From contig NZ_HG417090.1 in the NCBI RefSeq assembly GCF_000455445.1, forward strand, positions 422,929-486,928: a DNA stretch of 64,000 nt, written 5' to 3'. The notes under the pieces are model-generated. The model was not told the origin of the DNA. It saw nothing but the letters and a program-made list of their open reading frames with translations, and did no database searches. The position numbers and the translations under genes were made by a program. The stretch comes from Hoylesella timonensis 4401737 = DSM 22865 = JCM 15640. Lineage in GTDB: Bacteria; Bacteroidota; Bacteroidia; Bacteroidales; Bacteroidaceae. Below, piece after piece: positions 17,059 to 25,716 of the stretch; positions within the stretch are counted from its first letter, which is position 1; every line of letters begins with the position of its first letter.

Positions 17059-19659
17059 TCAATCAAGAAGGTATTTGAGAATACCATTCATGACTTGTTT
17101 TTTGCTATTTTGGTCTATAATACACTCAAAAGGAAATCCCATAGTGAAACATCTATAGTGTTGATCTTTATAAGCTACGGCAGCACTGGTGCCGTTACCG
17201 TACTGCATTACGCAGTCGGCACCCGGTTCGGGCGATAGAACTTCTGGATCTTGGGCTGCATAATGGTCTTCATTTGGCGTATGATAAAAATTCATTTGAA
17301 GTCCTAAACCTTGCACAACATTATTTTGTTGCCTCTCTAAAGTTGGGGTATATGAAACTTTCAAAACCTTACTTAGAAAGGCTTTCTCAGTGTCTAAGAA
17401 CATATCAGAGCCAATATATGAACCGCTGACTAACAGTGCTCCTCCATGTTCGGCATAAGTTTGTAGCATTTGCTGCAATCGAGGCGTAAACGTTTTATAA
17501 AACTTCAACGCATGAGGGTCATACTTCTGCAAACCTAAAATGAAATCAATACACGGATATTTCCCTAATTTTACCTTATTTGCCAGAACCGCATCCATGG
17601 AACAACTCACAACATTGTATTGCTTGGTATCAGCGATTGCTTCGGTATGGTCACGAACATAGTCAAAGGTGTTGCCCATGATAAAGTTACCAGCCAATTC
17701 ATTTCCGCCAAATCCTAAACCGCTCTCGGTGAGCGAACCCATGGTCGATTTGGTGAAAACAGTTTGACATCCCGCCCATCCAGCAGTCTTTCCATAAGAG
17801 ACACCGATGTCTTGGTTGAGATCAAAGCCTTGAGAGAATGCATCATCTATCACCTTGGGAGCAGACAAACGATTAAATCCATTCACCACCAAGATAGTAT
17901 GTTTCGCCGTAGGAGAGTAGTATGCCGATAGAATTTCTGTGGCAAAACTTTCTCCACCTTTGTTACAAGCGGTGATTTTGAAATGATAGGGAACGTTTGG
18001 TTCCAGTTCGATAGCGTAGGAAGTGGTCTTGATATTTTTACCATTATCAAACCCACTGGTGCCTGTTGACACATATACGTTGTATGATTTAGGAAAGGCA
18101 GTTGGTTCCTTGAGGTCTGATTGAGGCTCCCATGATAGCTTTACCCGATTCTTACCGGTAAATCGAATGTTGAAATTTTGTGGAGGAAGTGGCTGAACAA
18201 CATAACTCTTCCCGTGCTGGTTGTTGATATATCTTAAGATGGTCTTGTAGATAGAACGAGCAAAAGCAAACTTGAAATTCGGATCCTGTCCCAACTTCAT
18301 GTCAGGAAAGTTTTGGTGTGACATGGTTTCCAAAATGGCTGAAGGCATTTCTGGCAATCGTGTTTCCGAATAATTCCGATCCCATAGATATCTTTTCGTC
18401 CAACTTTGTCGACTCGTACTGAGGTCGTTGATAGCATTATTAAGAAGGTCTTCTGCGAAATCTTTGCTGGTCATTCTTGAAATACCAGCGTTTAAGCGTC
18501 CACCGTTATAGTTTGTTGTACAGATGGCTAATGAGCCTATTAACGATTTACCATCAAACGAATAGCCCGCATCACTATGAACAGCTAACGCAAGTTCTAT
18601 GGGAACGTTAAGTCCTGATAGGGTAGGAACGTAACAACTGCCACCTGCTAGCCAGTTGGTCATTTTAGATCGCACGTTGACATCATCGCCATAATCGTTT
18701 TCGCCCCCATTACCACTATAGATACTATATGGCATACCTGCCCATTGAGCATAATATCGTGCTCCTTCTAATGCCCGAGGCATACCACTAACTGTTCCAC
18801 CTCGTTGAATATTTCCCATACCTCCACCAAAGCGAACTGCATCCGTAGTAACCACACGATGTTTCTTTCGTGACTGATTGGTGATGACTACACGGTTATA
18901 AGGATTGTCACCAGCATCGAAATCGAATGTTCCTAAGTAGACCCATGTGCCTCCTCCCATTTGTTGATTTACCGAGAAAGAGGTTTCTTGTCCCTTATGA
19001 TACACAATATATTGTGCATCATCGACACTTTTCTCTACTGTTTGATAACTCACATACACGGCATATTTCCAAGCTTGAGGTAGATTTGGCTGATATGAAA
19101 CAAGACTTGGGTTCTTTCGTTTGGTTGATGCTGCCATCCTACACGTTCCTTGTTGAAACGGATTTTCACCATCGCTGTAGATTGATTTGCGATTTGCAAA
19201 GCCCTTTTGTGGTGCTTTCTCCCAATTTCCATTAACGTTGATTTCCAGATAAGATGTGCCAGGTCGTTCGTCATCGTTATCCACAATCACTTCATTTTTT
19301 TGCCAATCTCTCTCCCGTGGGGTAAATACGTTGGCACCAGCATTTTCTAACATAGGAATCAGGTAAGGCACTACAATTGTTTGTGTAAACAAGTCTTCGG
19401 TTGTTCCAAATAAATTTGGACGTTGCCATTTCCACTTTTGTTTCTGTTGGTCATAATAATAGCCATGACTTGCCCATAGGGAAATATGTCTGTCTTGTAG
19501 TCCTTTGCTAATCTTGTTATCCTTCGAAAGGTTCGTTACCCATGCCCTTCCATGGTGTTCGATGTCACCCCAAGCTCGTGTATGTGCACTGTTAGATTGC
19601 GCAGCAAGTGTTATCGAGGCACTCATGCAAAGTATTAAATGAATGAATCGTAATGTCAT
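17059..19659 (-). CDS. Secreted N-acetylmuramoyl-L-alanine amidase-like protein with golvesin domain
   Basis: An 866-residue exported protein (signal peptide to about residue 20). An amidase_3-type fold appears split: His65 (WASHGYYY) and Glu89 (FGTTEDL) come first, AVHSDAG (about 360) and SAILETMSHQN (about 450) later, which together resemble the zinc ligands and catalytic Glu. Between them, residues about 120-290 match a golvesin/xanthan-lyase-like beta domain ending DAVRFGGG. A fibronectin type III-like domain follows at about 490-590, then a C-terminal domain of about 270 residues. Such proteins are often labelled xanthan lyase, which the amidase residues do not support. Its start overlaps the acyltransferase stop by 4 bases. 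Confidence 0.8.
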   Translation of the reverse strand: MTLRFIHLILCMSASITLAAQSNSAHTRAWGDIEHHGRAWVTNLSKDNKISKGLQDRHISLWASHGYYYDQQKQKWKWQRPNLFGTTEDLFTQTIVVPYLIPMLENAGANVFTPRERDWQKNEVIVDNDDERPGTSYLEINVNGNWEKAPQKGFANRKSIYSDGENPFQQGTCRMAASTKRKNPSLVSYQPNLPQAWKYAVYVSYQTVEKSVDDAQYIVYHKGQETSFSVNQQMGGGTWVYLGTFDFDAGDNPYNRVVITNQSRKKHRVVTTDAVRFGGGMGNIQRGGTVSGMPRALEGARYYAQWAGMPYSIYSGNGGENDYGDDVNVRSKMTNWLAGGSCYVPTLSGLNVPIELALAVHSDAGYSFDGKSLIGSLAICTTNYNGGRLNAGISRMTSKDFAEDLLNNAINDLSTSRQSWTKRYLWDRNYSETRLPEMPSAILETMSHQNFPDMKLGQDPNFKFAFARSIYKTILRYINNQHGKSYVVQPLPPQNFNIRFTGKNRVKLSWEPQSDLKEPTAFPKSYNVYVSTGTSGFDNGKNIKTTSYAIELEPNVPYHFKITACNKGGESFATEILSAYYSPTAKHTILVVNGFNRLSAPKVIDDAFSQGFDLNQDIGVSYGKTAGWAGCQTVFTKSTMGSLTESGLGFGGNELAGNFIMGNTFDYVRDHTEAIADTKQYNVVSCSMDAVLANKVKLGKYPCIDFILGLQKYDPHALKFYKTFTPRLQQMLQTYAEHGGALLVSGSYIGSDMFLDTEKAFLSKVLKVSYTPTLERQQNNVVQGLGLQMNFYHTPNEDHYAAQDPEVLSPEPGADCVMQYGNGTSAAVAYKDQHYRCFTMGFPFECIIDQNSKKQVMNGILKYLLD

Positions 19660-20231
19660 GCTGAGAGATCTCCCGTTGAAAATTTCTCTGGATGCTTACC
19701 CTTAAGACCGACGAAATATTGTTTGATTTCTTTCATTTCACGTTCTATATCACCTGTAGGCATCAACATCTTTGTGCATTGTATTTTCTTTTGTTCAAAG
19801 TCTACACCATATAAGAGGATAGGGATGTTCGCCTTGAGGGCAATATAGTAAAAGCCTAATTTCCATTCGGTGTTTAATGACCGCGTTCCTTCTGGTGTGA
19901 TACACAGTTGGAACGTATCACGTTTGTTGGCTATTGCAGCTAATTGGTCTGTCAAACTGGTATGTTTGGATCGCCACACAGGTATTCCCCCCATCTTTTT
20001 GAAGATGATTTTGAGGGGTCCTACAAACAATTCTTTCTTCATCAAAAAGTTTGATTTCATCCCTTCTGCATGCATATAGAGCTGTCCTATCACAAAGTCC
20101 CAGTTGCTTGTGTGTGGGGCTAAGCAAATAATATATTTTTTCGGATGCTCTACAGTAACTACTTTCTTCCAGCCCATGACATGATACAACAACCAGCCAC
20201 ATAGTTTGTTCAGCATAGAAATAATGTTCAA
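19656..20231 (-). CDS. 1-acyl-glycerol-3-phosphate acyltransferase family protein
   Basis: A 191-residue PlsC-family acyltransferase. The catalytic HX4D motif is present as HTSNWD (40-45), and the glycerophosphate-binding motif as PEGTRS (113-118). It likely acylates a lysophospholipid or related lipid at the inner membrane. It is short for PlsC and may have a different acceptor. It begins right after the stop of the 90-residue gene and overlaps the next gene by 4 bases, so all three are translationally coupled. Confidence 0.88.
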   Translation of the reverse strand: MNIISMLNKLCGWLLYHVMGWKKVVTVEHPKKYIICLAPHTSNWDFVIGQLYMHAEGMKSNFLMKKELFVGPLKIIFKKMGGIPVWRSKHTSLTDQLAAIANKRDTFQLCITPEGTRSLNTEWKLGFYYIALKANIPILLYGVDFEQKKIQCTKMLMPTGDIEREMKEIKQYFVGLKGKHPEKFSTGDLSA

Positions 20232-20504
20232 TTAATAAATGTTAGCAATCTGATCGACAATTTCTGCAACAGATTTGTCAAATTCTTTCGCCAAGTTTTG
20301 ATAATATTTCTTTTGCTCCATGCCTGGTTCTGGATGAGATACACGTCGTATGAACTGATTGTGTACCATCAAAATGGACTTCAATAGTGCATCCACATCG
20401 TCTTTGGCAGGTTTGCCACTATATAGGGATGCCGCAATACACTCTGCGAACAAATCACTACAAGTATAATTAATCGTTCGCTTTAAATCTCGTTTGTTAG
20501 CCAT
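20232..20504 (-). CDS. Small conserved-looking hypothetical protein
   Basis: A 90-residue cytosolic protein, helical, with no motif I can name. It is the first gene of a three-gene operon with the acyltransferase and the amidase-like protein: its stop abuts the next start with no gap. A TATCTTTG -7 motif lies at 20554-20547, about 43 bases before the start, supporting transcription from here. Confidence 0.75.
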   Translation of the reverse strand: MANKRDLKRTINYTCSDLFAECIAASLYSGKPAKDDVDALLKSILMVHNQFIRRVSHPEPGMEQKKYYQNLAKEFDKSVAEIVDQIANIY

Positions 20505-20701
20505 ATCTTGATAACTTTATAGTTTGTTGCTGATGTTTTCAAAGTTCAAAGATAAAAAAATAATCCGTAACTCCAACGACTTGATCTTAAAATAACATGT
20601 TTTATCATTTAATTTTTTCTATATCTCAAAGAAAAAGAGTAAATTTGCATTCAGTAAAAAGATTTACAATACGTATTATTCATACATAACAAAAAGGTAA
20701 A

Positions 20702-22342
20702 ATGAAAACAAGTGCATTACAAGTTGAAAGAGCTGCTTATCAGCCTAAGTTGCCAAAGGCTCTCCAAGGAGCTGTAAAGGTTCAGGAAGGCGCACCAACT
20801 CAAAGTGTTGATGATCAAGAGGAAATTCAGAAACTGTTTCCACATACATACGGAATGCCTCTCGTTGAGTTCGTTCCCGGTGAACATACTGAAAGCAAGC
20901 GACTCAATGTAGGTGTGATATTGAGTGGGGGACAAGCTCCCGGTGGTCACAATGTCATTAGTGGTCTGTTTGATGCAGTGAAGAAACTCAATCCAGAAAA
21001 CCAGTTATATGGTTTCTTAATGGGTCCTGGTGGCTTGGTTGAACATCACTATGTAGAAATCACAAAAGATTTCTTAGACCCTTATCGTAACACTGGTGGA
21101 TTCGACATGATTGGTTCGGGACGTACCAAGTTGGAAAAAGAGGAGCAATTTGAAAAAGGTTTGGAAATTCTAAAGGAGTTAGACATCAAAGCTTTAGTGA
21201 TTATTGGTGGTGACGATTCTAATACCAATGCCTGCGTACTTGCAGAATATTATGCTGCTAAAGAATACGGCATTCAGGTAATTGGCTGCCCAAAGACCAT
21301 TGATGGTGACTTGAAGAATGAACAAATTGAGACCTCATTTGGTTTTGATACCGCAACAAAGACGTATGCTGAGCTCATCGGTAACATTGAGCGCGATTGC
21401 AATTCGGCACGCAAATATTGGCATTTCATCAAGGTGATGGGACGTTCAGCATCGCATATTGCTTTGGAATGTGCCTTGCAGACACAACCCAACATTTGCT
21501 TGATTTCTGAAGAAATCCAAGAGAAGGATCAAACTCTTAATGAGATTGTGGAAAATATAGCTTCTGTTGTGGCTCATCGTGCACACGAAGGAAATAATTT
21601 CGGAGTGGTTGTAATTCCTGAAGGACTTATCGAGTTTATCCCTGCCATTGGACGATTGATAGGAGAACTCAACGATTTGTTAGCTGCACATGGTGCTGAT
21701 TACAAGGATTTGGATAAGGATGCTCAGCGCAAATACATCTTAGAACATCTGTCAGAGGCTAACCGTTCTACCTTTGAAACGCTGCCTGAAGATGTTGCAC
21801 GTCAGTTGAGTCTCGACCGTGACCCACATGGAAATGTCCAAGTGTCACTCATTGAAACAGAGAAATTGTTGTCGAGCATGGTTGCTGCAAAGTTGGAGCA
21901 GTGGAAAAAAGAGAAAAAGTACGACGGAAAGTTCTCCCCATTGCATCATTTCTTTGGTTATGAAGGTCGTTGTGCAGCGCCATCTAACTTCGATGCTGAC
22001 TATTGCTATGCGTTGGGAACAAGTGCTGTCCAGTTGATTGCCAACGGAAAGACAGGCTATATGGCAATTGTGAAGAACACTACCAGTTGCACAGATGAAT
22101 GGAAAGCTGGAGGTGTGCCTATCACTATGATGATGAATATGGAGCGTCGCAATGGTGAAATGAAACCTGTGATACGTAAAGCATTGGTTGATTTGAACGG
22201 TAAACCTTTCAAAACGCTTGTAGAACATCGTGAAGAGTGGGCTAAGAAAACTTGTTATATTTATCCTGGTCCTATTCAGTACTGGGGACCCAGCAAGGTT
22301 TGCGACCAGACAACAAAGACTTTGAGCTTAGAACGAGAATAA
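20702..22342 (+). CDS. pfp: Pyrophosphate--fructose 6-phosphate 1-phosphotransferase
   Basis: A 546-residue PPi-dependent phosphofructokinase that reversibly phosphorylates fructose 6-phosphate in glycolysis. It has LSGGQAPGGHNV in the phosphate-binding loop, GGDDSNTNA (the Asp at the second position favours PPi over ATP) and CPKTIDGDLKN with the catalytic Asp. The length fits the long PFP type of plants, spirochaetes and Bacteroidetes. TAAATTTG at 20640-20647 is a likely -7 element, giving a leader of about 50 bases. Confidence 0.95.
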   Translation: MKTSALQVERAAYQPKLPKALQGAVKVQEGAPTQSVDDQEEIQKLFPHTYGMPLVEFVPGEHTESKRLNVGVILSGGQAPGGHNVISGLFDAVKKLNPENQLYGFLMGPGGLVEHHYVEITKDFLDPYRNTGGFDMIGSGRTKLEKEEQFEKGLEILKELDIKALVIIGGDDSNTNACVLAEYYAAKEYGIQVIGCPKTIDGDLKNEQIETSFGFDTATKTYAELIGNIERDCNSARKYWHFIKVMGRSASHIALECALQTQPNICLISEEIQEKDQTLNEIVENIASVVAHRAHEGNNFGVVVIPEGLIEFIPAIGRLIGELNDLLAAHGADYKDLDKDAQRKYILEHLSEANRSTFETLPEDVARQLSLDRDPHGNVQVSLIETEKLLSSMVAAKLEQWKKEKKYDGKFSPLHHFFGYEGRCAAPSNFDADYCYALGTSAVQLIANGKTGYMAIVKNTTSCTDEWKAGGVPITMMMNMERRNGEMKPVIRKALVDLNGKPFKTLVEHREEWAKKTCYIYPGPIQYWGPSKVCDQTTKTLSLERE

Positions 22343-22651
22343 TTGCTGTGCACCTGTTTCAGGTTGGCAACCATAGATCGTTGTGTTACTTCGATCGAAG
22401 TTTGCCGTAAATTGCATACAACGCTTTCCCTCAATCGGTTTCTTGTACATCTGTTTGTTGGGAGTAAATGCAACATTGACAGTTCATGTTTCCTTGCAGG
22501 CGTGGCGAACGGTTCATGTAGTGATGCAATTTTCATTGAAACAGTGAGCGTACCTATTATTCGTTTAGAATAGATACCCACAAATAGAATCTGCTTTTGT
22601 AGTACAATAAGGCATTGCAAAGCAGATTCTTTTTTTGAATTACTAAATTTA
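22343..22651. other. Intergenic region pfp to GH25 lysozyme
   Basis: No gene seen. It contains a perfect 14-bp palindrome, ACTTCGATCGAAGT (22388-22401), and a terminator (22586-22637) that ends 14 bases before the lysozyme start. Confidence 0.6.
22586..22637 (+). terminator. Intrinsic terminator before the lysozyme gene
   Basis: A perfect 12-bp stem, AGAATCTGCTTT (22586-22597) with AAAGCAGATTCT (22619-22630), 21-base loop, then seven T. It lies 244 bases after the pfp stop and directly before the next gene, so it may also act as an attenuator. Confidence 0.8.
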
Positions 22652-23479
22652 ATGACTCCTAATAAAACAAGAAAGCGTCGCCGTACATCTAAGAATCGAC
22701 TGTTTCGTCGATATCCGAGGTGGGTTATATGGGTGGGAGGTATGTTCTTTGCCTTCTTCTATATGTGGTTTTTTTATGAGTTTTTTGTCAGTCCTACAGG
22801 TTTCAGATGGCGCGCTCTCTTCGGTGATCCCGATTATCCGGAAGGTTATGAGATACATGGCATAGATATTTCCCATTATCAGGGAGAAATTGATTGGCAT
22901 CTTTTGAAGCATGCCATGATTAAAGGGTGTCCATTACGCTTTGTGATGATCAAGGCAACAGAAGGCGCTAATCGCCTTGATGACAATTTTAACGACAATT
23001 TCTACAATGCTCGTAAGCATGGACTTTTACGAGGAGTGTATCATTTTTGGAGCAACAAATCGTCTGCACGTGAACAAGCTTATTATTTTCTGAAACAAGT
23101 TCATCTTGAGGATGGCGACTTACCACCAGTGTTAGATGTCGAACACAAGCCTAAGGACAAGTCCGTTGAAGAATTTCAGCGTGACGTTTTGACTTGGCTT
23201 CACATTGTGGAAGACAAGTATCATGTGAAGCCTATCATTTACACCTATTATAAATTTAAGGATGCGTATTTAAGTGCGCCCGTCTTTGATGATTATCCTT
23301 ATTGGATAGCCCATTATTACGTGGAGAAAGTAGAGTATAAAGGGGCATGGAAGTTTTGGCAACACACGGATGCAGGACGGTTGCCTGGCATCAAGGGTTA
23401 TATTGATTTCAATATTTACAATGGGTCTTATTACGACTTGAAAAAGATGACGATTGGTCAGCAAAAGGATATGTGGTAA
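22652..23479 (+). CDS. Glycoside hydrolase family 25 lysozyme-like protein
   Basis: A 275-residue protein with a basic N-terminus and one membrane segment (about 25-45), followed by a GH25 muramidase domain. GIDISHYQGEIDW opens the domain, MIKATEG and GVYHFW are the expected strands, and DVEHK holds the catalytic acidic pair. It would hydrolyse peptidoglycan from the periplasmic side while anchored by its N-terminus. No signal peptidase site is apparent. The start is the first ATG after a terminator T-tract; no clear promoter lies between. Confidence 0.92.
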   Translation: MTPNKTRKRRRTSKNRLFRRYPRWVIWVGGMFFAFFYMWFFYEFFVSPTGFRWRALFGDPDYPEGYEIHGIDISHYQGEIDWHLLKHAMIKGCPLRFVMIKATEGANRLDDNFNDNFYNARKHGLLRGVYHFWSNKSSAREQAYYFLKQVHLEDGDLPPVLDVEHKPKDKSVEEFQRDVLTWLHIVEDKYHVKPIIYTYYKFKDAYLSAPVFDDYPYWIAHYYVEKVEYKGAWKFWQHTDAGRLPGIKGYIDFNIYNGSYYDLKKMTIGQQKDMW

Positions 23480-23591
23480 GGCAATCTGCAGCTCATGACA
23501 AGAGAAATTGCACCCCACATTCCAGTCATATTTTTGCTTTGGAATACCCGAAGTGAACCTTGCGCATGAGGAGAGGTATGAGTCAATGCGC

Positions 23592-23635
23592 TTCACGCAA
23601 TGGGGTAATCGCATTCACGCAATGACTTCATCTCC
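23592..23635 (+). repeat. Two 22-nt units sharing TTCACGCAATG
   Basis: TTCACGCAATG occurs at 23592 and again at 23614, exactly 22 bases apart, followed by GGGTAA and ACTTCA. The phase (ATG at unit positions 9-11) matches the other 22-nt arrays, but two units are weak evidence. Confidence 0.4.
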
Positions 23636-23693
23636 GTATTGAATAATCAATGTTTTTATAAACGATAGACAACTGACAGTCAGCTTATTAAGG

Positions 23694-24560
23694 TTACTTC
23701 TCTTTAGTAAACATTAGGCAGCACCAATCGTCTTCATTTTTCCTACTACGTTCTACCAATCTCAACTGTGTAGCTTTCTCTATGAGCAGATTTGTGTCCG
23801 ATTCATAAAAGCCACTGAGTAGAAGTATTGCCCCTGGAGACATTAATTCAACAAACGAAGTCATGTCTTGAAGCAAGATGTTTCGGTTAATATTCGCTAA
23901 CACAACATCAAACAAGCCAGACACATGCGATAAAACTTGAGCATTGCCATGAAACACTTCAAGGTTGGTAACGTTGTTCATGGTAGCGTTGTGCAGGGTG
24001 TTGTTCACGCTCCACTCGTCGATGTCGTACCCTATCACTTTGCTTGCCCCTAATTTACTGGCAGCAATGCTCAATATCCCCGTACCACATCCACAGTCCA
24101 AGACACGTTTTTCCGACAATCTTAGCTTGAGTAACATGGAAATCATCATGCGCGTAGTCTGGTGATTACCTGTGCCAAAGGCTTGTCGGGCTTCTATTCC
24201 GATATAAATTTTGTGGTCCGTTGCTGGCACAAATGCTGATTTGGCATCATAAATAATGAGCTGTTCGTCAATGTCAATGGGTGCGAAACCTGCATTCTCC
24301 CAAACCTCATTCCAATTTTTGTCTTCCATATCTTCAAGGTGATAGGTAAGATCAATCTCTTGTATAGGTATGTTTTTGAGCACCTCTTTTAAGCACTGTT
24401 CATCGAAGTTCTCGGAAGGAATGTACGCCTTCAAGCCCTGTTGTGTTTCTTCAAACGATTCAAATCCTACTTCGCCCAAGGCATCAGCTAAAAGGTCCTT
24501 TGCTGTTTGTACCAGTGCAGGCTGACCTGAAATGGTACAGTTGGCTATCTTATAATTCAT
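23694..24560 (-). CDS. prmA: Ribosomal protein L11 methyltransferase
   Basis: A 288-residue SAM-dependent methyltransferase. The C-terminal Rossmann domain has VLDCGCGTGILSIAA (motif I) and VLANINRNIL, the NPPY-like site typical of PrmA; the N-terminal domain (about 1-80) would bind L11. EARQAFGTGNHQTT precedes motif I as in known PrmA. A TACCTTTG -7 motif lies at 24590-24583, and the operator array of the divergent gene begins only 8 bases further. Confidence 0.93.
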   Translation of the reverse strand: MNYKIANCTISGQPALVQTAKDLLADALGEVGFESFEETQQGLKAYIPSENFDEQCLKEVLKNIPIQEIDLTYHLEDMEDKNWNEVWENAGFAPIDIDEQLIIYDAKSAFVPATDHKIYIGIEARQAFGTGNHQTTRMMISMLLKLRLSEKRVLDCGCGTGILSIAASKLGASKVIGYDIDEWSVNNTLHNATMNNVTNLEVFHGNAQVLSHVSGLFDVVLANINRNILLQDMTSFVELMSPGAILLLSGFYESDTNLLIEKATQLRLVERSRKNEDDWCCLMFTKEK

Positions 24561-24597
24561 CTTGTTAAGTTAAAATATTTCACAAAGGTATAAAAAA

Positions 24598-24633
24598 TAG
24601 GGAAAACCTCCCTATAGTTAGGGAAATTCCTTA
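24598..24633. promoter_or_regulatory. Alternating TAGGGA/TCCCTA operator array between divergent promoters
   Basis: Four half-sites alternate in orientation: TAGGGA (24598-24603), TCCCTA (24609-24614), TAGGGA (24619-24624) and TCCTTA (24628-24633). The last overlaps the -7 element of the plus-strand gene, and the first lies near the prmA -7 element. The arrangement suggests binding of a dimeric or multimeric regulator. Confidence 0.65.
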
Positions 24634-24639
24634 TATTTG
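24632..24639 (+). promoter_or_regulatory. -7 element of the Tyr/Trp/Gly-rich protein gene
   Basis: TATATTTG matches TAnnTTTG and lies 57 bases before the start at 24697. The -33 position falls inside the operator array. Confidence 0.65.
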
Positions 24640-24696
24640 CAATAATTAATTGTTTACATTTGCCATAGAAATAATGTATAAGAAAGGGAGTGAAAG

Positions 24697-25668
24697 ATGA
24701 AAAAGATAGCTTTGTTAGCCCTGCTCATAGGAACGATGCCATTAGGTATGCAGGCACAAGACGATATGTATCTAATACCGTCTAAATCTAAAAAGGTCGC
24801 TAACTCCTCTGTTGTTGCCAAGGACAGCAAGGTAACATATAGCGGTAGTGATCGAGATGTCGATGAGTATAATCGTCATGGTAAGTTTTGGAGTCATTAT
24901 CAAAAGATTGGTTCTGATGATCGTGGCAATGATATTATAGAATTTCAAAAGGGTAGAGGCATCTATCCCGATTCTACCTATATCGATACCACCTTTGTAG
25001 GTCAGTATTACGACACCATGATTGATGATGACGATTATCGCTATACCCAACGTATGAGCCGCTGGGATGGATATTATGACCCTTGGTTCTATACGAGCCG
25101 ACGCTGGCGCAGTTATCCATATTGGCGTGCAGGGTGGGGCTGGTATGACCCTTGGTACTATGGTTATGCAGGCTATTACGACCCATGGTATGACCCATGG
25201 TATGCTGGTTACGGCTATCCTTATGCGTATGGCTACTATGGATATGGCTGGGGAAGTCCGTACTATTATAGCAGATACTACGGTTGGGCAGGCTATCCTG
25301 TGCGGTATGTTTATAGAACAGGTCACACGGGTACGTTGACTTACTATGATCGCTCCAACTTTCGCCCGTATTATGGACGTGTTTATGACTCGCCAAATCG
25401 CAACCGTCGCTATGGTAGAGATGTACGAAGATATGACAATCGGTATAATTCTTCAGGCAACACGGTAACCTTTGGCTCTCGTAGACCAAGTCCAAGATAT
25501 GACTCTCCTACCAATTCAGGCAGACGAAACACAACGCCTACCTTCCAAGGTCCAACAAGAACGCCAAGCGGTTCGTTTGGTAGTGGCTCGTTTGGAGGCA
25601 GTACTCCCCCTCGTGGCTCTTCTGGTGGATTCCATGGAGGTGGTAGCTTTGGCGGCGGACGTCGATAA
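24697..25668 (+). CDS. Secreted Tyr/Trp/Gly-rich low-complexity protein
   Basis: A 323-residue exported protein (signal peptide MKKIALLALLIGTMPLGMQA). Residues about 115-215 are extremely rich in Tyr, Trp, Gly, Pro and Asp, with repeats such as YYDPWY and GYG; about 215-280 is Arg/Tyr-rich, and the C-terminus is Gly/Ser-rich (GSFGSGSFGG, GGGSFGGGRR). No enzyme motif is visible. Such composition fits a surface or matrix protein with aromatic stickers. It is followed 48 bases later by an outer-membrane protein gene on the same strand, and its promoter carries the operator array. Function unknown. Confidence 0.85.
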   Translation: MKKIALLALLIGTMPLGMQAQDDMYLIPSKSKKVANSSVVAKDSKVTYSGSDRDVDEYNRHGKFWSHYQKIGSDDRGNDIIEFQKGRGIYPDSTYIDTTFVGQYYDTMIDDDDYRYTQRMSRWDGYYDPWFYTSRRWRSYPYWRAGWGWYDPWYYGYAGYYDPWYDPWYAGYGYPYAYGYYGYGWGSPYYYSRYYGWAGYPVRYVYRTGHTGTLTYYDRSNFRPYYGRVYDSPNRNRRYGRDVRRYDNRYNSSGNTVTFGSRRPSPRYDSPTNSGRRNTTPTFQGPTRTPSGSFGSGSFGGSTPPRGSSGGFHGGGSFGGGRR

Positions 25669-25716
25669 TGTAAGAGAGATAAAATAGATGATATGCGTAT
25701 TTATAATAGGATAGAG

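Noticed and set aside
24772..25495. Long minus-strand frames opposite the Tyr/Trp/Gly-rich gene (173-184 codons)
   Set aside because: They arise from the biased composition of the real gene; no signal, motif or promoter supports them.
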